This document shows positions 8,666-15,783 of a stretch of 44,938 nucleotides of DNA, one piece after another. Origin of the DNA: Akkermansiaceae bacterium (GTDB lineage: Bacteria; Verrucomicrobiota; Verrucomicrobiia; Verrucomicrobiales; Akkermansiaceae); contig CAIXKE010000044.1 in NCBI GenBank assembly GCA_903919975.1, forward strand, positions 1 through 44,938. Direction: 5' to 3'. Positions within the stretch are counted from its first letter, which is position 1. Every line of letters begins with the position of its first letter. The translations under genes and the position numbers were made by a program. Under the pieces are notes generated by a model that had not been told where the DNA came from, did no database searches, and saw only the letters and a program-made list of their open reading frames with translations.

Positions 8666-8808
8666 AAACCGCGAATGAACGCGAATGGACGCGAATCTTA
8701 AAAGAGTTAGGAGTGTTTTTTGATCTGCTTGAAAGAAGCTGGAAAAAGTTACCGAGTATCAATTTTCAAAAAAATCATTCGTGTTAATTCGCGTTCATTC
8801 GCGGTTTT
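8666..8808. mobile_element. Empty inverted-repeat element with decamer arms
   Basis: The left arm at 8666-8696 reads AAACC then GCGAATGAAC, GCGAATGGAC, GCGAAT. The right arm at 8777-8808, reverse complemented, reads AAAACC, GCGAATGAAC, GCGAATTAAC, ACGAAT. The 80 bp core between them is AT-rich and has no recognisable gene. The arms match those bracketing the GxxExxY gene at 10102-10543, on the other side of purA. I read this as a solo or internally deleted form of the same element. Mobility is inferred from the shared arms, not shown. Confidence 0.65.
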
Positions 8809-8814
8809 TAATCT

Positions 8815-10083
8815 TTAAACCACGAGTGTTTGCACCCGGTCCGGTCCCACGCCGACGAAGGCGATGGGCGCGCCGCAAAGTTCGCTGAGACGATTCAGAT
8901 AGGCTTTCGCTTGTGCTGGAAGCTGGGTGTATTCGGTGCAAGCGGTGGTGTCGGATTGCCAGCCGGGCATCGTTTCGTAAATTGGCACTGCGCGATCCCA
9001 GGCCGAGCGATCAGCGGGAGGGAGCGTGTGGACCACGCCATCGATGTTGTAACCGGTGCAAATTTGCAGGGTTTCATAAGCATCGAGGCCGTCCACATTG
9101 GTGACGGCGAGGCCGGTGACACCATTGACCATGCAGGCAAAGCGCAGCAAGACCGTATCTAACCAACCGCAACCGCGCGGGCGACCGGTGGTGGCTCCAA
9201 ATTCGCGGCCGAGTCCGTGCAGATATTCTGATAGACCTTCATCCACGGTGGGGAATGGGCCGGAGCCGACGCGGGTGGTGTAGGCTTTGCAAACTCCGAT
9301 GACGGCATCGATCGCGGTGGGTGGTAGGCCGGAACCGGTGCAGGAGCCACCGGATGTGGTGTTCGATGACGTGACAAACGGATAGGTGCCGTAGTCGATG
9401 TCGAGCAAAGTGCCTTGGGCGCCTTCGAAGAGCAGGTTTTTGCCTGATTTCCATGCGGCATGCAGCACGGGAATGGTGTTGGTGATGTGCGGGCGGAGGC
9501 GTTCGAAGGCGGTGTAAACCTCATCGATGACTTGGCTGGCTTCGAAGATGGTGAGGTTGTAGCGGACGAGCACTTCGTTGGCTTCAGCGACGCGGCGGGT
9601 GATTTGAGCGGTAGCGAACTCACGGTCTAGCAGATCCGCCATGCGGAGGCCGCAGCGGTTGACCTTGTCGGCGTAGGCCGGGCCGATACCGCGTTTGGTG
9701 GTGCCGATTTTTTGGTCGCCGAGCGAGGCTTCGCGGGCGGCGTCGAGTTCCTTATGAAAGGGGAGCACGACGTGGGAGCGGTCCGAGATGAGCAGTTTTT
9801 CCGGGGTGATGGCGATGCCTTGGGCTTCGATGCGTTCAATTTCGATAACCAAGCCGACGGGGTCGAGTACGACGCCGTTGCCGATGACGTTGGTTTTGTT
9901 GTCCCAGAGGATACCGGAGGGCAACAGGTGCAGCACGTATTTCGCACCGCCGGCAATGACCGTGTGACCGGCGTTATTGCCGCCTTGGCCGCGGATGACG
10001 ACGTCTGCGGATTCCGTGAGGTAATCCACGATTTTGCCTTTGCCTTCGTCGCCCCACTGGAGGCCGGTGATGATGGTGTTCAT
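8815..10083 (-). CDS. purA: Adenylosuccinate synthase
   Basis: 422 residues, close to the usual 425-430. It joins IMP and aspartate using GTP, the first committed step to AMP. The N-terminal WGDEGKGKIVD holds the catalytic Asp and His-loop region, followed by GGNNAGHTV, KIGTTKRGIGPAY, FEGAQGTLLDIDYGTYPFVT, TTGRPRGCGWLD and the terminal GVGPDRVQTLVV. The start is an ATG at 10083. The gene has repeat elements on both sides: its stop lies 6 bases from the arm ending at 8808, and its start 18 bases from the arm beginning near 10102. Its promoter, if separate from carA, must lie in or next to that element. Confidence 0.97.
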   Translation of the reverse strand: MNTIITGLQWGDEGKGKIVDYLTESADVVIRGQGGNNAGHTVIAGGAKYVLHLLPSGILWDNKTNVIGNGVVLDPVGLVIEIERIEAQGIAITPEKLLISDRSHVVLPFHKELDAAREASLGDQKIGTTKRGIGPAYADKVNRCGLRMADLLDREFATAQITRRVAEANEVLVRYNLTIFEASQVIDEVYTAFERLRPHITNTIPVLHAAWKSGKNLLFEGAQGTLLDIDYGTYPFVTSSNTTSGGSCTGSGLPPTAIDAVIGVCKAYTTRVGSGPFPTVDEGLSEYLHGLGREFGATTGRPRGCGWLDTVLLRFACMVNGVTGLAVTNVDGLDAYETLQICTGYNIDGVVHTLPPADRSAWDRAVPIYETMPGWQSDTTACTEYTQLPAQAKAYLNRLSELCGAPIAFVGVGPDRVQTLVV

Positions 10084-10101
10084 TTTTTAATAAGATTTTT
10101 C

Positions 10102-10543
10102 AACCGCGAATGGACGCGAATAGACGCGAATTTTTTTTGAGTAATTAATGGGAGAGTATGATGCGTTCCCATTCGAGTTTTGGTTTTTTGAAATTGATTA
10201 TAAGACCAACAGGCAGGCCGGTGATGCGGAGATAGTTGAGCATCTTTCCACGTTCAATGTCGGTGATGCGATCGATGGTCTTGGTGTCCACGATGACTTT
10301 ATCGTAAGCAATGAGATCAGGGATGTAGTCAGCAACTTTTTGGTTTCTCCAAATGACGGGGAAAGCACGTTGCTGTTCAAAAGGGATTCCACGATATTGA
10401 AATTCGACAGCTAGCTCGTTTTCGTAAGGTTTCTCGTGCAATCCATGACCAATGCCGTTGATGATCTCAAGTGAACACGAAATGATGGCATAGACCTCAT
10501 CCTTCAGAATCAATTCGCGTCCATTGGCGTCCATTCGCGGTTT
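10102..10543 (-). mobile_element. Inverted-repeat cassette carrying a GxxExxY gene
   Basis: The left arm 10102-10131 reads AACC, GCGAATGGAC, GCGAATAGAC, GCGAAT. The right arm 10512-10543, reverse complemented, reads AAACC, GCGAATGGAC, GCCAATGGAC, GCGAATT. Between them lies a single gene (10145-10534) whose start codon is inside the right arm. The right arm also overlaps the carA stop codon at 10542-10544. GxxExxY genes are, to my knowledge, often found next to such repeats in Verrucomicrobia and related phyla. The empty element at 8666 supports a unit that can exist with or without the gene. Confidence 0.65.
10145..10534 (-). CDS. GxxExxY protein (PD-(D/E)XK nuclease-like fold)
   Basis: 129 residues, the usual length for the GxxExxY family, with the name-giving motif in GHGLHEKPYE (residues about 28-37). 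Further on, VADYIPDLIAYDKVIVDTKT gives an Asp then Asp-x-Lys pattern like the PD-(D/E)XK nuclease core, where a Glu is more usual at the DTK position. It ends in the typical LPVGLIINFKKPKLEWERIIL. The cellular role of the family is not established. The start ATG and the codons for MDANGREL lie in the repeat arm, so the N-terminus is encoded by repeat DNA. No alternative start would preserve the conserved helix before GxxExxY. It sits between carA and purA on the same strand. Confidence 0.85.
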   Translation of the reverse strand: MDANGRELILKDEVYAIISCSLEIINGIGHGLHEKPYENELAVEFQYRGIPFEQQRAFPVIWRNQKVADYIPDLIAYDKVIVDTKTIDRITDIERGKMLNYLRITGLPVGLIINFKKPKLEWERIILSH

Positions 10544-11693
10544 AAGCTTTTTTGGTTTGATCGATCAGTGCCGCGAACTCCTCGAAGAAATAGGAGGCGT
10601 CGTTCGGGCCGGGGGCGGCTTCGGGGTGGTATTGGACGCTGAAGACGGGATGTGTTTTGTGGCGCATGCCTTCGACGGTGCCGTCGTTGAGGTTGATGTG
10701 GGTGACTTCGATTTCCGGTGGTAGCGAGTCTGGATCGACGGCGAAACCGTGGTTTTGCGAAGTGATGGAGATTTTCCCGCTGCGGAGGTCTTTGACGGGT
10801 TGATTGCCGCCACGGTGGCCGAATTTCAGTTTGAAGGTTTTTCCCCCGTAGGCGTGGGCGAGCAGTTGATTGCCGAGGCAGATGCCGAAGATCGGTTTTT
10901 TGCCGATGAGTTGGCGGAGCTCGGCGTGGATGTAGTCGAGTGCCGCTGGATCCCCGGGGCCGTTGGAGAGGAAAATACCATCCGGGTTTTTCGCGAGCAC
11001 TTCGGCTGCGGTGGCGGTGGAGTTTACGACTTCCACCCCGAAGCCAGCTTGGCGCAGGCGGCGAAGGATATTGTATTTAATACCGAAATCGTAAGCCACG
11101 ATGCGGTGGCGGACGGGTGGGAGTTCTTCATAGGGGCCGGGGTGGCCGGTGAGCACATTGGGCAGTATCCATTCGCGGGATTCTTCCGTCCAGTGGTAGG
11201 ATTCGGAGGTCGATACTTCTTTCACGTAGTCCATGCCTTCCATGGAGGGCGATGCTTTGGCTTTGGCGACGGCGGCTTCGCAATCGAGTTCGGTGGTGAC
11301 ACAGGCGCGCATGGCGCCGAGCGAGCGGAGGTGTTTGGTGAGTGCGCGGGTATCGATGCCTTCGATGCCGAGGACTCCATGGCCTGCGAGGTATGCTCCG
11401 AGTGGCTGGCTGGAGCGCCAATTCGACGGGACTTCGCATAGCTCGCCGATGACAAAGGCGCGGATATGCGGCCTGCTGGATTCGTTGTCCTCTGGATTGA
11501 CTCCATAGTTTCCGATTTGCGGATACGTCATACTGACGATCTGGCCGCGGTAGGACGGATCGGTGATGACCTCTTGGTAGCCGGTCATCGAGGTGTTGAA
11601 ACAGATTTCCCCGGTGGTGGTTCCGGTGGCTCCGAACGCGTTTCCTTCGAAACAGCGTCCGTCTTCTAGGGCGAGAATGGCATTAATCGGCAC
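10542..11693 (-). CDS. carA: Carbamoyl-phosphate synthase small (glutaminase) subunit
   Basis: 383 residues, usual length. It strips ammonia from glutamine and passes it to CarB to make carbamoyl phosphate for arginine and pyrimidines. The N-terminal domain shows LALEDGRCFEGNAFG and SMTGYQEVITDPSYRGQIV. The class I glutaminase domain has FGICLGNQLLAHAYGG with the nucleophilic Cys, FGHRGGNQPV, and VQYHPEAAPGP with the His-Glu pair. The start is a GTG at 11693. No carB lies in the window. The stop codon overlaps the arm of the GxxExxY cassette, which suggests the cassette sits exactly at the 3' end of the gene. Confidence 0.96.
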   Translation of the reverse strand: MPINAILALEDGRCFEGNAFGATGTTTGEICFNTSMTGYQEVITDPSYRGQIVSMTYPQIGNYGVNPEDNESSRPHIRAFVIGELCEVPSNWRSSQPLGAYLAGHGVLGIEGIDTRALTKHLRSLGAMRACVTTELDCEAAVAKAKASPSMEGMDYVKEVSTSESYHWTEESREWILPNVLTGHPGPYEELPPVRHRIVAYDFGIKYNILRRLRQAGFGVEVVNSTATAAEVLAKNPDGIFLSNGPGDPAALDYIHAELRQLIGKKPIFGICLGNQLLAHAYGGKTFKLKFGHRGGNQPVKDLRSGKISITSQNHGFAVDPDSLPPEIEVTHINLNDGTVEGMRHKTHPVFSVQYHPEAAPGPNDASYFFEEFAALIDQTKKA

Positions 11694-11739
11694 GGCGGCG
11701 GAAAACTAGGCACCTGCTTCGGACCTTGCAAGAGAATGC

Positions 11740-12192
11740 TCACTCGCGGGCCCGGCTATCGATCAGAATTGTGACCGGGCCGTCATTGACGAGGGCCACT
11801 TTCATGTCGCCGCCGAAGATGCCGCGTCCGACGGGTTTGCCGATTTCCCGCTCCATCGCGGCGCAAAACGCTTCGTAAAGTGGTTCCGAGTGGCTCGGGG
11901 TGGCGGCGCGGAGAAATGACGGGCGGTTTCCTTTTTTGGTGGAGGCGTGCAGTGTGAATTGGCTGACCACCAAGGCGTCGCCGCCGGTATCGGTGACCGA
12001 GAGGTTCATTTTGCCATCGGCATCGGAGAAAATCCGCATTTTCGCGATTTTTGAGGTGAGCCATTCGACGTCTTCCGCTTCGTCGATTTCCTCAACTCCC
12101 AGCAGGATCAGCAGGCCGGGGCCGATCCGGGAAACCGTTTCGTCCTCGATGGTGACGGACGCTTCAAGGACACGCTGGATGACGGCTCGCAT
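11740..12192 (-). CDS. dtd: D-aminoacyl-tRNA deacylase
   Basis: 150 residues. It removes D-amino acids and mischarged glycine from tRNA. Both active-site motifs are present: SQFTLHA (SQxTL type) and NDGPVTI (NxGP type, the Gly-cisPro selector) near the C-terminus. The start is the ATG at 12192 (MRAVIQRV); the frame is open further upstream to about 12327, but that extension has no family counterpart. It is divergent from dnaB, with a 140 bp gap that holds DnaA-box-like repeats. carA follows 47 bases downstream on the same strand. Confidence 0.93.
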   Translation of the reverse strand: MRAVIQRVLEASVTIEDETVSRIGPGLLILLGVEEIDEAEDVEWLTSKIAKMRIFSDADGKMNLSVTDTGGDALVVSQFTLHASTKKGNRPSFLRAATPSHSEPLYEAFCAAMEREIGKPVGRGIFGGDMKVALVNDGPVTILIDSRARE

Positions 12193-12252
12193 CCGTCGAC
12201 TTTGTGGATTTTTTTTGACTCCGCAAGTGTTGGTTATCAGCGGGCTAGCGGC

Positions 12253-12282
12253 TTGTTCACGGTTGTTCACAGGTTGTTCGCA
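12253..12282 (+). promoter_or_regulatory. Three direct DnaA-box-like 9-mers upstream of dnaB
   Basis: TTGTTCACG (12253-12261), TTGTTCACA (12263-12271) and TTGTTCGCA (12274-12282) follow each other at 10-11 bp steps, about one helical turn. The middle one differs from the E. coli DnaA box TTATNCACA at one base and is close to the actinobacterial form TTGTCCACA. They lie in the dtd-dnaB divergent gap, about 50 bases before the dnaB start. DnaA binding is inferred from sequence only; other regulators bind similar iterated sites. Confidence 0.45.
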
Positions 12283-12332
12283 AACTCCCAAGATTGCAAA
12301 GGGCGGAGGACTCGCCAAGATCTGCACCCCAC

Positions 12333-13784
12333 ATGGCCACCGAACTCAAATCACCGCCTGCGACCTCCTCCAAGACGAGTCCATTTTTGCAACAAGGGGC
12401 GACTGCGGTGGATGATGTCACACGGGCCCTGCCGCATGCGCTCGGGCCGGAGAAGAGTTTGTTGTCCTCGATGTTGCAGGATCCGCAGGAATACATCGGT
12501 GTGGCCATCGAGGAAAAGCTCACCAAGGAGCATTTCTATCTGCCGGCGCACTCGACGCTCTATGAGTTTCTCATCGGCTTGTTCGAAGCGGGAAATGAGG
12601 TGGAGTTGGTTTCATTGGTGCAGCGTTTGTTAGATCGTGGCTTGCTCGATCGGGTGGGTGGGCCGGCGGCGTTGACGGACCTTTACACGTATGCACCGAG
12701 TCCGGGGCATTTCAGGCACCATCTTCAGCACGTGAAGGACAAGTTCGTGCTGCGCTCGATCATCCAGAACTCCAACGAGGCGATTGCGCAAGCTTACGAT
12801 GCTCCGGATGAGGTTGCTGGTTTGTTAGACTCTGTGGAGGCGAAGATTCTGGCGATTCGTGAGGGATCCGAGACCAACAAGGCGCCGACGATCAAACAAT
12901 CCGTCGAAGAGGTGCTTGAGCAATTCCAGGCCTTGCTTGCCGGGGAGCGAGGAGCGCAGGGGATTTCCACCGGATTTGAGCAATTGGACCGCATGAGCAG
13001 CGGCCTTAAACCGGGTGAAATGTTCGTTATCGCGGCACGTCCATCGATGGGTAAGACCTCGCTGATGATGAACATCGTTGAGCATGTGTGCATCGAGCAG
13101 AGCAAGCCGAGCATGGTGTTTTCCTGCGAAATGAGTGCCTTCCAACTGGTCCAGCGCTTGGTGTTTTCGCGGGCCAAGTTTGCGATGAGCCAGCTCTCGC
13201 GCGGTTACACGCCGAACAAGGGTGACCTGCAGCGCATCCAGCGCGCCGCTGTGGAAACCACCGCGTCCAAGTTGTTTATCGATGACACGCCGGGGATTTC
13301 TATCAATGAACTGCGAGCCAAGGCCCGGCGCAAAAAACGTGATGAGGACATTCAATTCATTGCGATCGACTACTTGCAGTTGATGAAATCGCGGACCAAG
13401 CAGGCGGAAAACTCGCGTGAGCGGGAAATCGCGGAAATTTCCGCAGGGATCAAAGGGCTGGCTAAGGAATTGGGTATCCCTATCATTATTCTAGCCCAGC
13501 TCAACCGCGGTCCTGAAAGCCGGACCGGTAAAAGCCTGGGTGTGCCGCGGATGTCCGATCTTCGGGAGTCCGGTGCCATCGAGCAAGACGCGGATATGGT
13601 CGGCCTGCTCTATCGGACGGCGTATTATGCCGAAAGCGCCGAAGAGAAGGAAGAAGAGGCGGGCAAGGCCGAACTGGTGCTTGCCAAGAACCGGAATGGC
13701 GAAACCGGGCACATCCCGTTGACGTTCATCGCCGAATTGATGCGCTTTGAAACCGGACCACCGGCGCAAGAGTCGGAAGGGTGA
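12333..13784 (+). CDS. dnaB: Replicative DNA helicase DnaB
   Basis: 483 residues. It is the hexameric 5'-3' helicase that unwinds the fork and recruits primase. The N-terminal domain starts near residue 25 ([18 protein letters not shown]); the linker leads to [20 protein letters not shown], Walker [11 protein letters not shown] (about 234-243), the [12 protein letters not shown] helix, Walker [11 protein letters not shown], and [11 protein letters not shown] with the arginine finger region, then [16 protein letters not shown]. No intein is visible. ATG at 12333 is preferred; a TTG at 12294 in frame would add 13 residues without homology. The usual neighbour rplI is absent. Its likely loader, DciA, is encoded at 16917-17288. 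Confidence 0.96.
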   Translation: MATELKSPPATSSKTSPFLQQGATAVDDVTRALPHALGPEKSLLSSMLQDPQEYIGVAIEEKLTKEHFYLPAHSTLYEFLIGLFEAGNEVELVSLVQRLLDRGLLDRVGGPAALTDLYTYAPSPGHFRHHLQHVKDKFVLRSIIQNSNEAIAQAYDAPDEVAGLLDSVEAKILAIREGSETNKAPTIKQSVEEVLEQFQALLAGERGAQGISTGFEQLDRMSSGLKPGEMFVIAARPSMGKTSLMMNIVEHVCIEQSKPSMVFSCEMSAFQLVQRLVFSRAKFAMSQLSRGYTPNKGDLQRIQRAAVETTASKLFIDDTPGISINELRAKARRKKRDEDIQFIAIDYLQLMKSRTKQAENSREREIAEISAGIKGLAKELGIPIIILAQLNRGPESRTGKSLGVPRMSDLRESGAIEQDADMVGLLYRTAYYAESAEEKEEEAGKAELVLAKNRNGETGHIPLTFIAELMRFETGPPAQESEG

Positions 13785-13797
13785 GAGAGGACTGAAT

Positions 13798-14076
13798 TTA
13801 CAATTTCAGGATTGCCTCGTTGATGGTGTCTTCGGCTCCGGGTTCGGTGCGGATGAAGATTTCCTGAAGGCCTTTGGCGGACTGGGTGACGGCTTTGAGT
13901 CCGCCTGGGACTTTGCGTTGGATTTTAATCGATCCGGTCCGGCATTGAGAGCCAAGAGATTTTCCGCCGTAGGAGCGGCCGATGATCACGCCGATGACCC
14001 CCTCCATAGCGGAGATCCGGCGAAGGACTTCGTGGCACTCCTTGGAAGTGCTCTGATGGCGGCCGCGTGATGGCAT
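13798..14076 (-). CDS. Small conserved-looking protein, function unknown
   Basis: 92 residues, starting MPSRGRHQS. It includes GVIGVIIGRSYGGKSLGSQ, then GSIKIQRKVPGGLKAVTQSA and a C-terminal TEPGAEDTINEAILKL. The composition is soluble, basic and glycine-rich in the middle, without a membrane segment or cysteine pair. I do not recognise the family. It faces dnaB tail to tail, 13 bases apart, and lies between dnaB and a cluster of REP-like repeats. Codon use looks like that of its neighbours and the frame is clean, so I regard it as a real gene, possibly an RNA- or DNA-binding basic protein. Confidence 0.6.
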   Translation of the reverse strand: MPSRGRHQSTSKECHEVLRRISAMEGVIGVIIGRSYGGKSLGSQCRTGSIKIQRKVPGGLKAVTQSAKGLQEIFIRTEPGAEDTINEAILKL

Positions 14077-14134
14077 GGTTTGAGATCGATATAGACCGCC
14101 ATCGTCTGCATCGCGATCCTGATTTTCACAAGAA

Positions 14135-14205
14135 ATAAGGAGCAGGGACCTTATTGGTGGCCGGGACGATGAGGAAGAGGCGACAGTAAGGTCGCCACTC
14201 CTTAT
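14135..14205. repeat. REPIN-like element A (AAGGAG...CTCCTT ends)
   Basis: Bounded by ATAAGGAG (14135-14142) and its exact inverse CTCCTTAT (14198-14205). The right half carries the hairpin GGCGACAGTAAGGTCGCC (14179-14196), one base before CTCC. The left half carries a less perfect counterpart, CAGGGACCTTATTGGT, whose reverse complement shows the same AATAAGGT loop. Two REP units in inverted orientation make this look like a REPIN. Confidence 0.75.
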
Positions 14206-14214
14206 GGATGAAGA

Positions 14215-14231
14215 GGCGACAGTAAGGTGCC
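14215..14231. repeat. Single degenerate REP unit
   Basis: GGCGACAGTAAGGTGCC repeats the hairpin of the flanking REPIN-like elements, but the right arm has decayed, leaving a GGC/GCC stem. It lies between elements A and B and suggests the cluster grew by local duplication. Confidence 0.6.
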
Positions 14232-14237
14232 ACGGAA

Positions 14238-14319
14238 ATACGGAGCAGGGACCTTATTGTCCCTTCTTCCGCGACCGGGACGATGGGGAAGAGGCGACAG
14301 TAAGGTCGCCACTCCTTAT
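14238..14319. repeat. REPIN-like element B, supplying the rlmN stop codon
   Basis: Bounded by ATACGGAG (14238-14245) and CTCCTTAT (14312-14319). The left hairpin is GGGAC/GTCCC round CTTATT (14248-14263); the right hairpin is GGCGAC/GTCGCC round the AGTAAG loop. Read on the minus strand, both hairpins share the ACARTAAGGT loop but have different, internally matching stems. The right end overlaps the TAA stop codon of rlmN at 14316-14318. Confidence 0.78.
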
Positions 14320-15395
14320 GTAAGGCTTGCGGAGATGATACCTTCTTCGGTTTCTTGTTTCAGGCGGAGTTGGCCGCAGGCGGCATCGATATCGTGGCCT
14401 TTTTCGAGGCGGAGGTTGGCGGTGACGCCGGCGTTTTTCAGGATGTCGCGGAAGGCGCGGCAATGGACATCGGGCGGGCGTTTCCACTCCAGGCCATCCA
14501 CGGTGTTGTAGGGGATGAGGTTGACCTTGGCTTGGATGCGGCGGGCGTGGCGGGCGAGGATGGCAGCTTGTTCGAGTGAGTCGTTGACGCCTTGGATGAG
14601 GATGTATTCGAGGGTGAGTTTCTGGTTTTTGCGGGCGTTCCAGAAATCGAGGGCGTCGAATAATTCGGCGACCGGCCATTTTTTATTCACCGGCATGATT
14701 TGTTGGCGGACTTCATCGGTGGCGCCGTGGAGTGAGATGGCGAGGCGGATTTGTTGCGGGTGCTCGGCGAGTTTGCGGATCTGGGGGACCAGGCCGGAGG
14801 TGGAAATGGTTAGGTGGCGTGCGCCGAGGTGGAGGGTTTTCTCGCCGGTGATCAGGGAGATGGCGGCTAACAGGCTGTCGAGATTTGCGAGCGGCTCGCC
14901 CATGCCCATGAAGACGAGGCTGTCCACGCGCTCGCCGGAGAGTTGTTCGGCGGCGAGCACTTGACCGGCGATTTCCGAGGCATCCAGATTGCGGGTGAAT
15001 CCTGCTAGGCCTGAGGCGCAGAATTTACAGCCGTAGGCACAACCGACTTGGGAGGAAACACAGAGCGTCCGGCGGTCGGATTTTTCGCCGTAAAGCGCGG
15101 GATTGGCTGGGATGAGCACGCTTTCAACGTAGCGGCCGTCGTGCAGGCGGAAGAGAAATTTGCGGGTGGTATCGGCGGAGCCTTGGGTGTGCGTGTGTTC
15201 GAGTGCGCCGAGACGGAATGAAGCGGTTAGTTTGTCTCGTAATGCGATCGGGAGATTGCTCATCGTATCGATCGAGGTGACTTTTTTCTTCCAAACCCAT
15301 TCGAGGATTTGGGCGGCGCGGAATGAGGGTTCGCCAGCGTCCTTGAGCCATGAGGCGAGGGATTCCGGGCTGATTCCTGTGAGGGCGGGGAGCAT
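14316..15395 (-). CDS. rlmN: 23S rRNA (A2503-C2) / tRNA (A37-C2) methyltransferase RlmN
   Basis: 359 residues. A radical-SAM dual-substrate methylase acting on A2503 of 23S rRNA and A37 of some tRNAs. The iron-sulfur motif is CAYGCKFC (C-x3-C-x2-C, about residues 115-122), preceded by the DRRTLCVSSQVG strand and followed by GMGEPLANLDS. The second catalytic cysteine is in GHDIDAACGQL near the C-terminus, so the enzyme looks complete. After that the protein ends in SASLT, and the TAA stop is part of the CTCCTTAT terminus of a repeat element. The last few codons may thus have been changed by the repeat. folB lies 31 bases upstream on the same strand. Confidence 0.95.
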   Translation of the reverse strand: MLPALTGISPESLASWLKDAGEPSFRAAQILEWVWKKKVTSIDTMSNLPIALRDKLTASFRLGALEHTHTQGSADTTRKFLFRLHDGRYVESVLIPANPALYGEKSDRRTLCVSSQVGCAYGCKFCASGLAGFTRNLDASEIAGQVLAAEQLSGERVDSLVFMGMGEPLANLDSLLAAISLITGEKTLHLGARHLTISTSGLVPQIRKLAEHPQQIRLAISLHGATDEVRQQIMPVNKKWPVAELFDALDFWNARKNQKLTLEYILIQGVNDSLEQAAILARHARRIQAKVNLIPYNTVDGLEWKRPPDVHCRAFRDILKNAGVTANLRLEKGHDIDAACGQLRLKQETEEGIISASLT

Positions 15396-15426
15396 GGGCT
15401 GGGGGATCGTTGAAATGGTTGGAATC

Positions 15427-15783
15427 TCAGCGACTCCGTTCCAGATGCACGGCCACGCACTCGGTGTCCGGCAGGATGTGTTTCTCGATGGTGATGGCGA
15501 TGCTCTTGAGCGGATGTTTTAGGAACAACTTATCGGCGATTTCCACGGCGAGCGTTTCGATCAGGTTGCGGGGTTTGGCGGCGGCGAATGCTTGGATTTC
15601 CATGGCCACGGCGTGGTAATCAATCGTGCGCGAAATGTCGTCGGCTAGGCCGTCGAATCCTTGGGCGGGAATCATCCGCAGGGTGATCCACAAAGTTTGC
15701 GCTTCGGCGCGTTCCGCATCGGGCACGCCGATGTGGGTGCTGACGCGCAGGCGGCGGATCTCGATGGTGTCAGGCGTTTGCAT
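15427..15783 (-). CDS. folB: Dihydroneopterin aldolase
   Basis: 118 residues, the normal length. It cleaves 7,8-dihydroneopterin to 6-hydroxymethyl-dihydropterin and glycolaldehyde in folate synthesis. THIGVPDAERAEAQ at residues 16-29 corresponds to the G-x-x-x-x-E/ER stretch of the family, RTIDYHAV contains the conserved Asp-Tyr, and NLIETLAVEIAD contains the substrate-binding Glu. The start overlaps the end of the upstream HAD-Nudix gene by 14 bases, so the two are translationally linked. A Nudix hydrolase coupled to folB is meaningful because a Nudix enzyme removes pyrophosphate from dihydroneopterin triphosphate earlier in this pathway. Confidence 0.9.
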   Translation of the reverse strand: MQTPDTIEIRRLRVSTHIGVPDAERAEAQTLWITLRMIPAQGFDGLADDISRTIDYHAVAMEIQAFAAAKPRNLIETLAVEIADKLFLKHPLKSIAITIEKHILPDTECVAVHLERSR

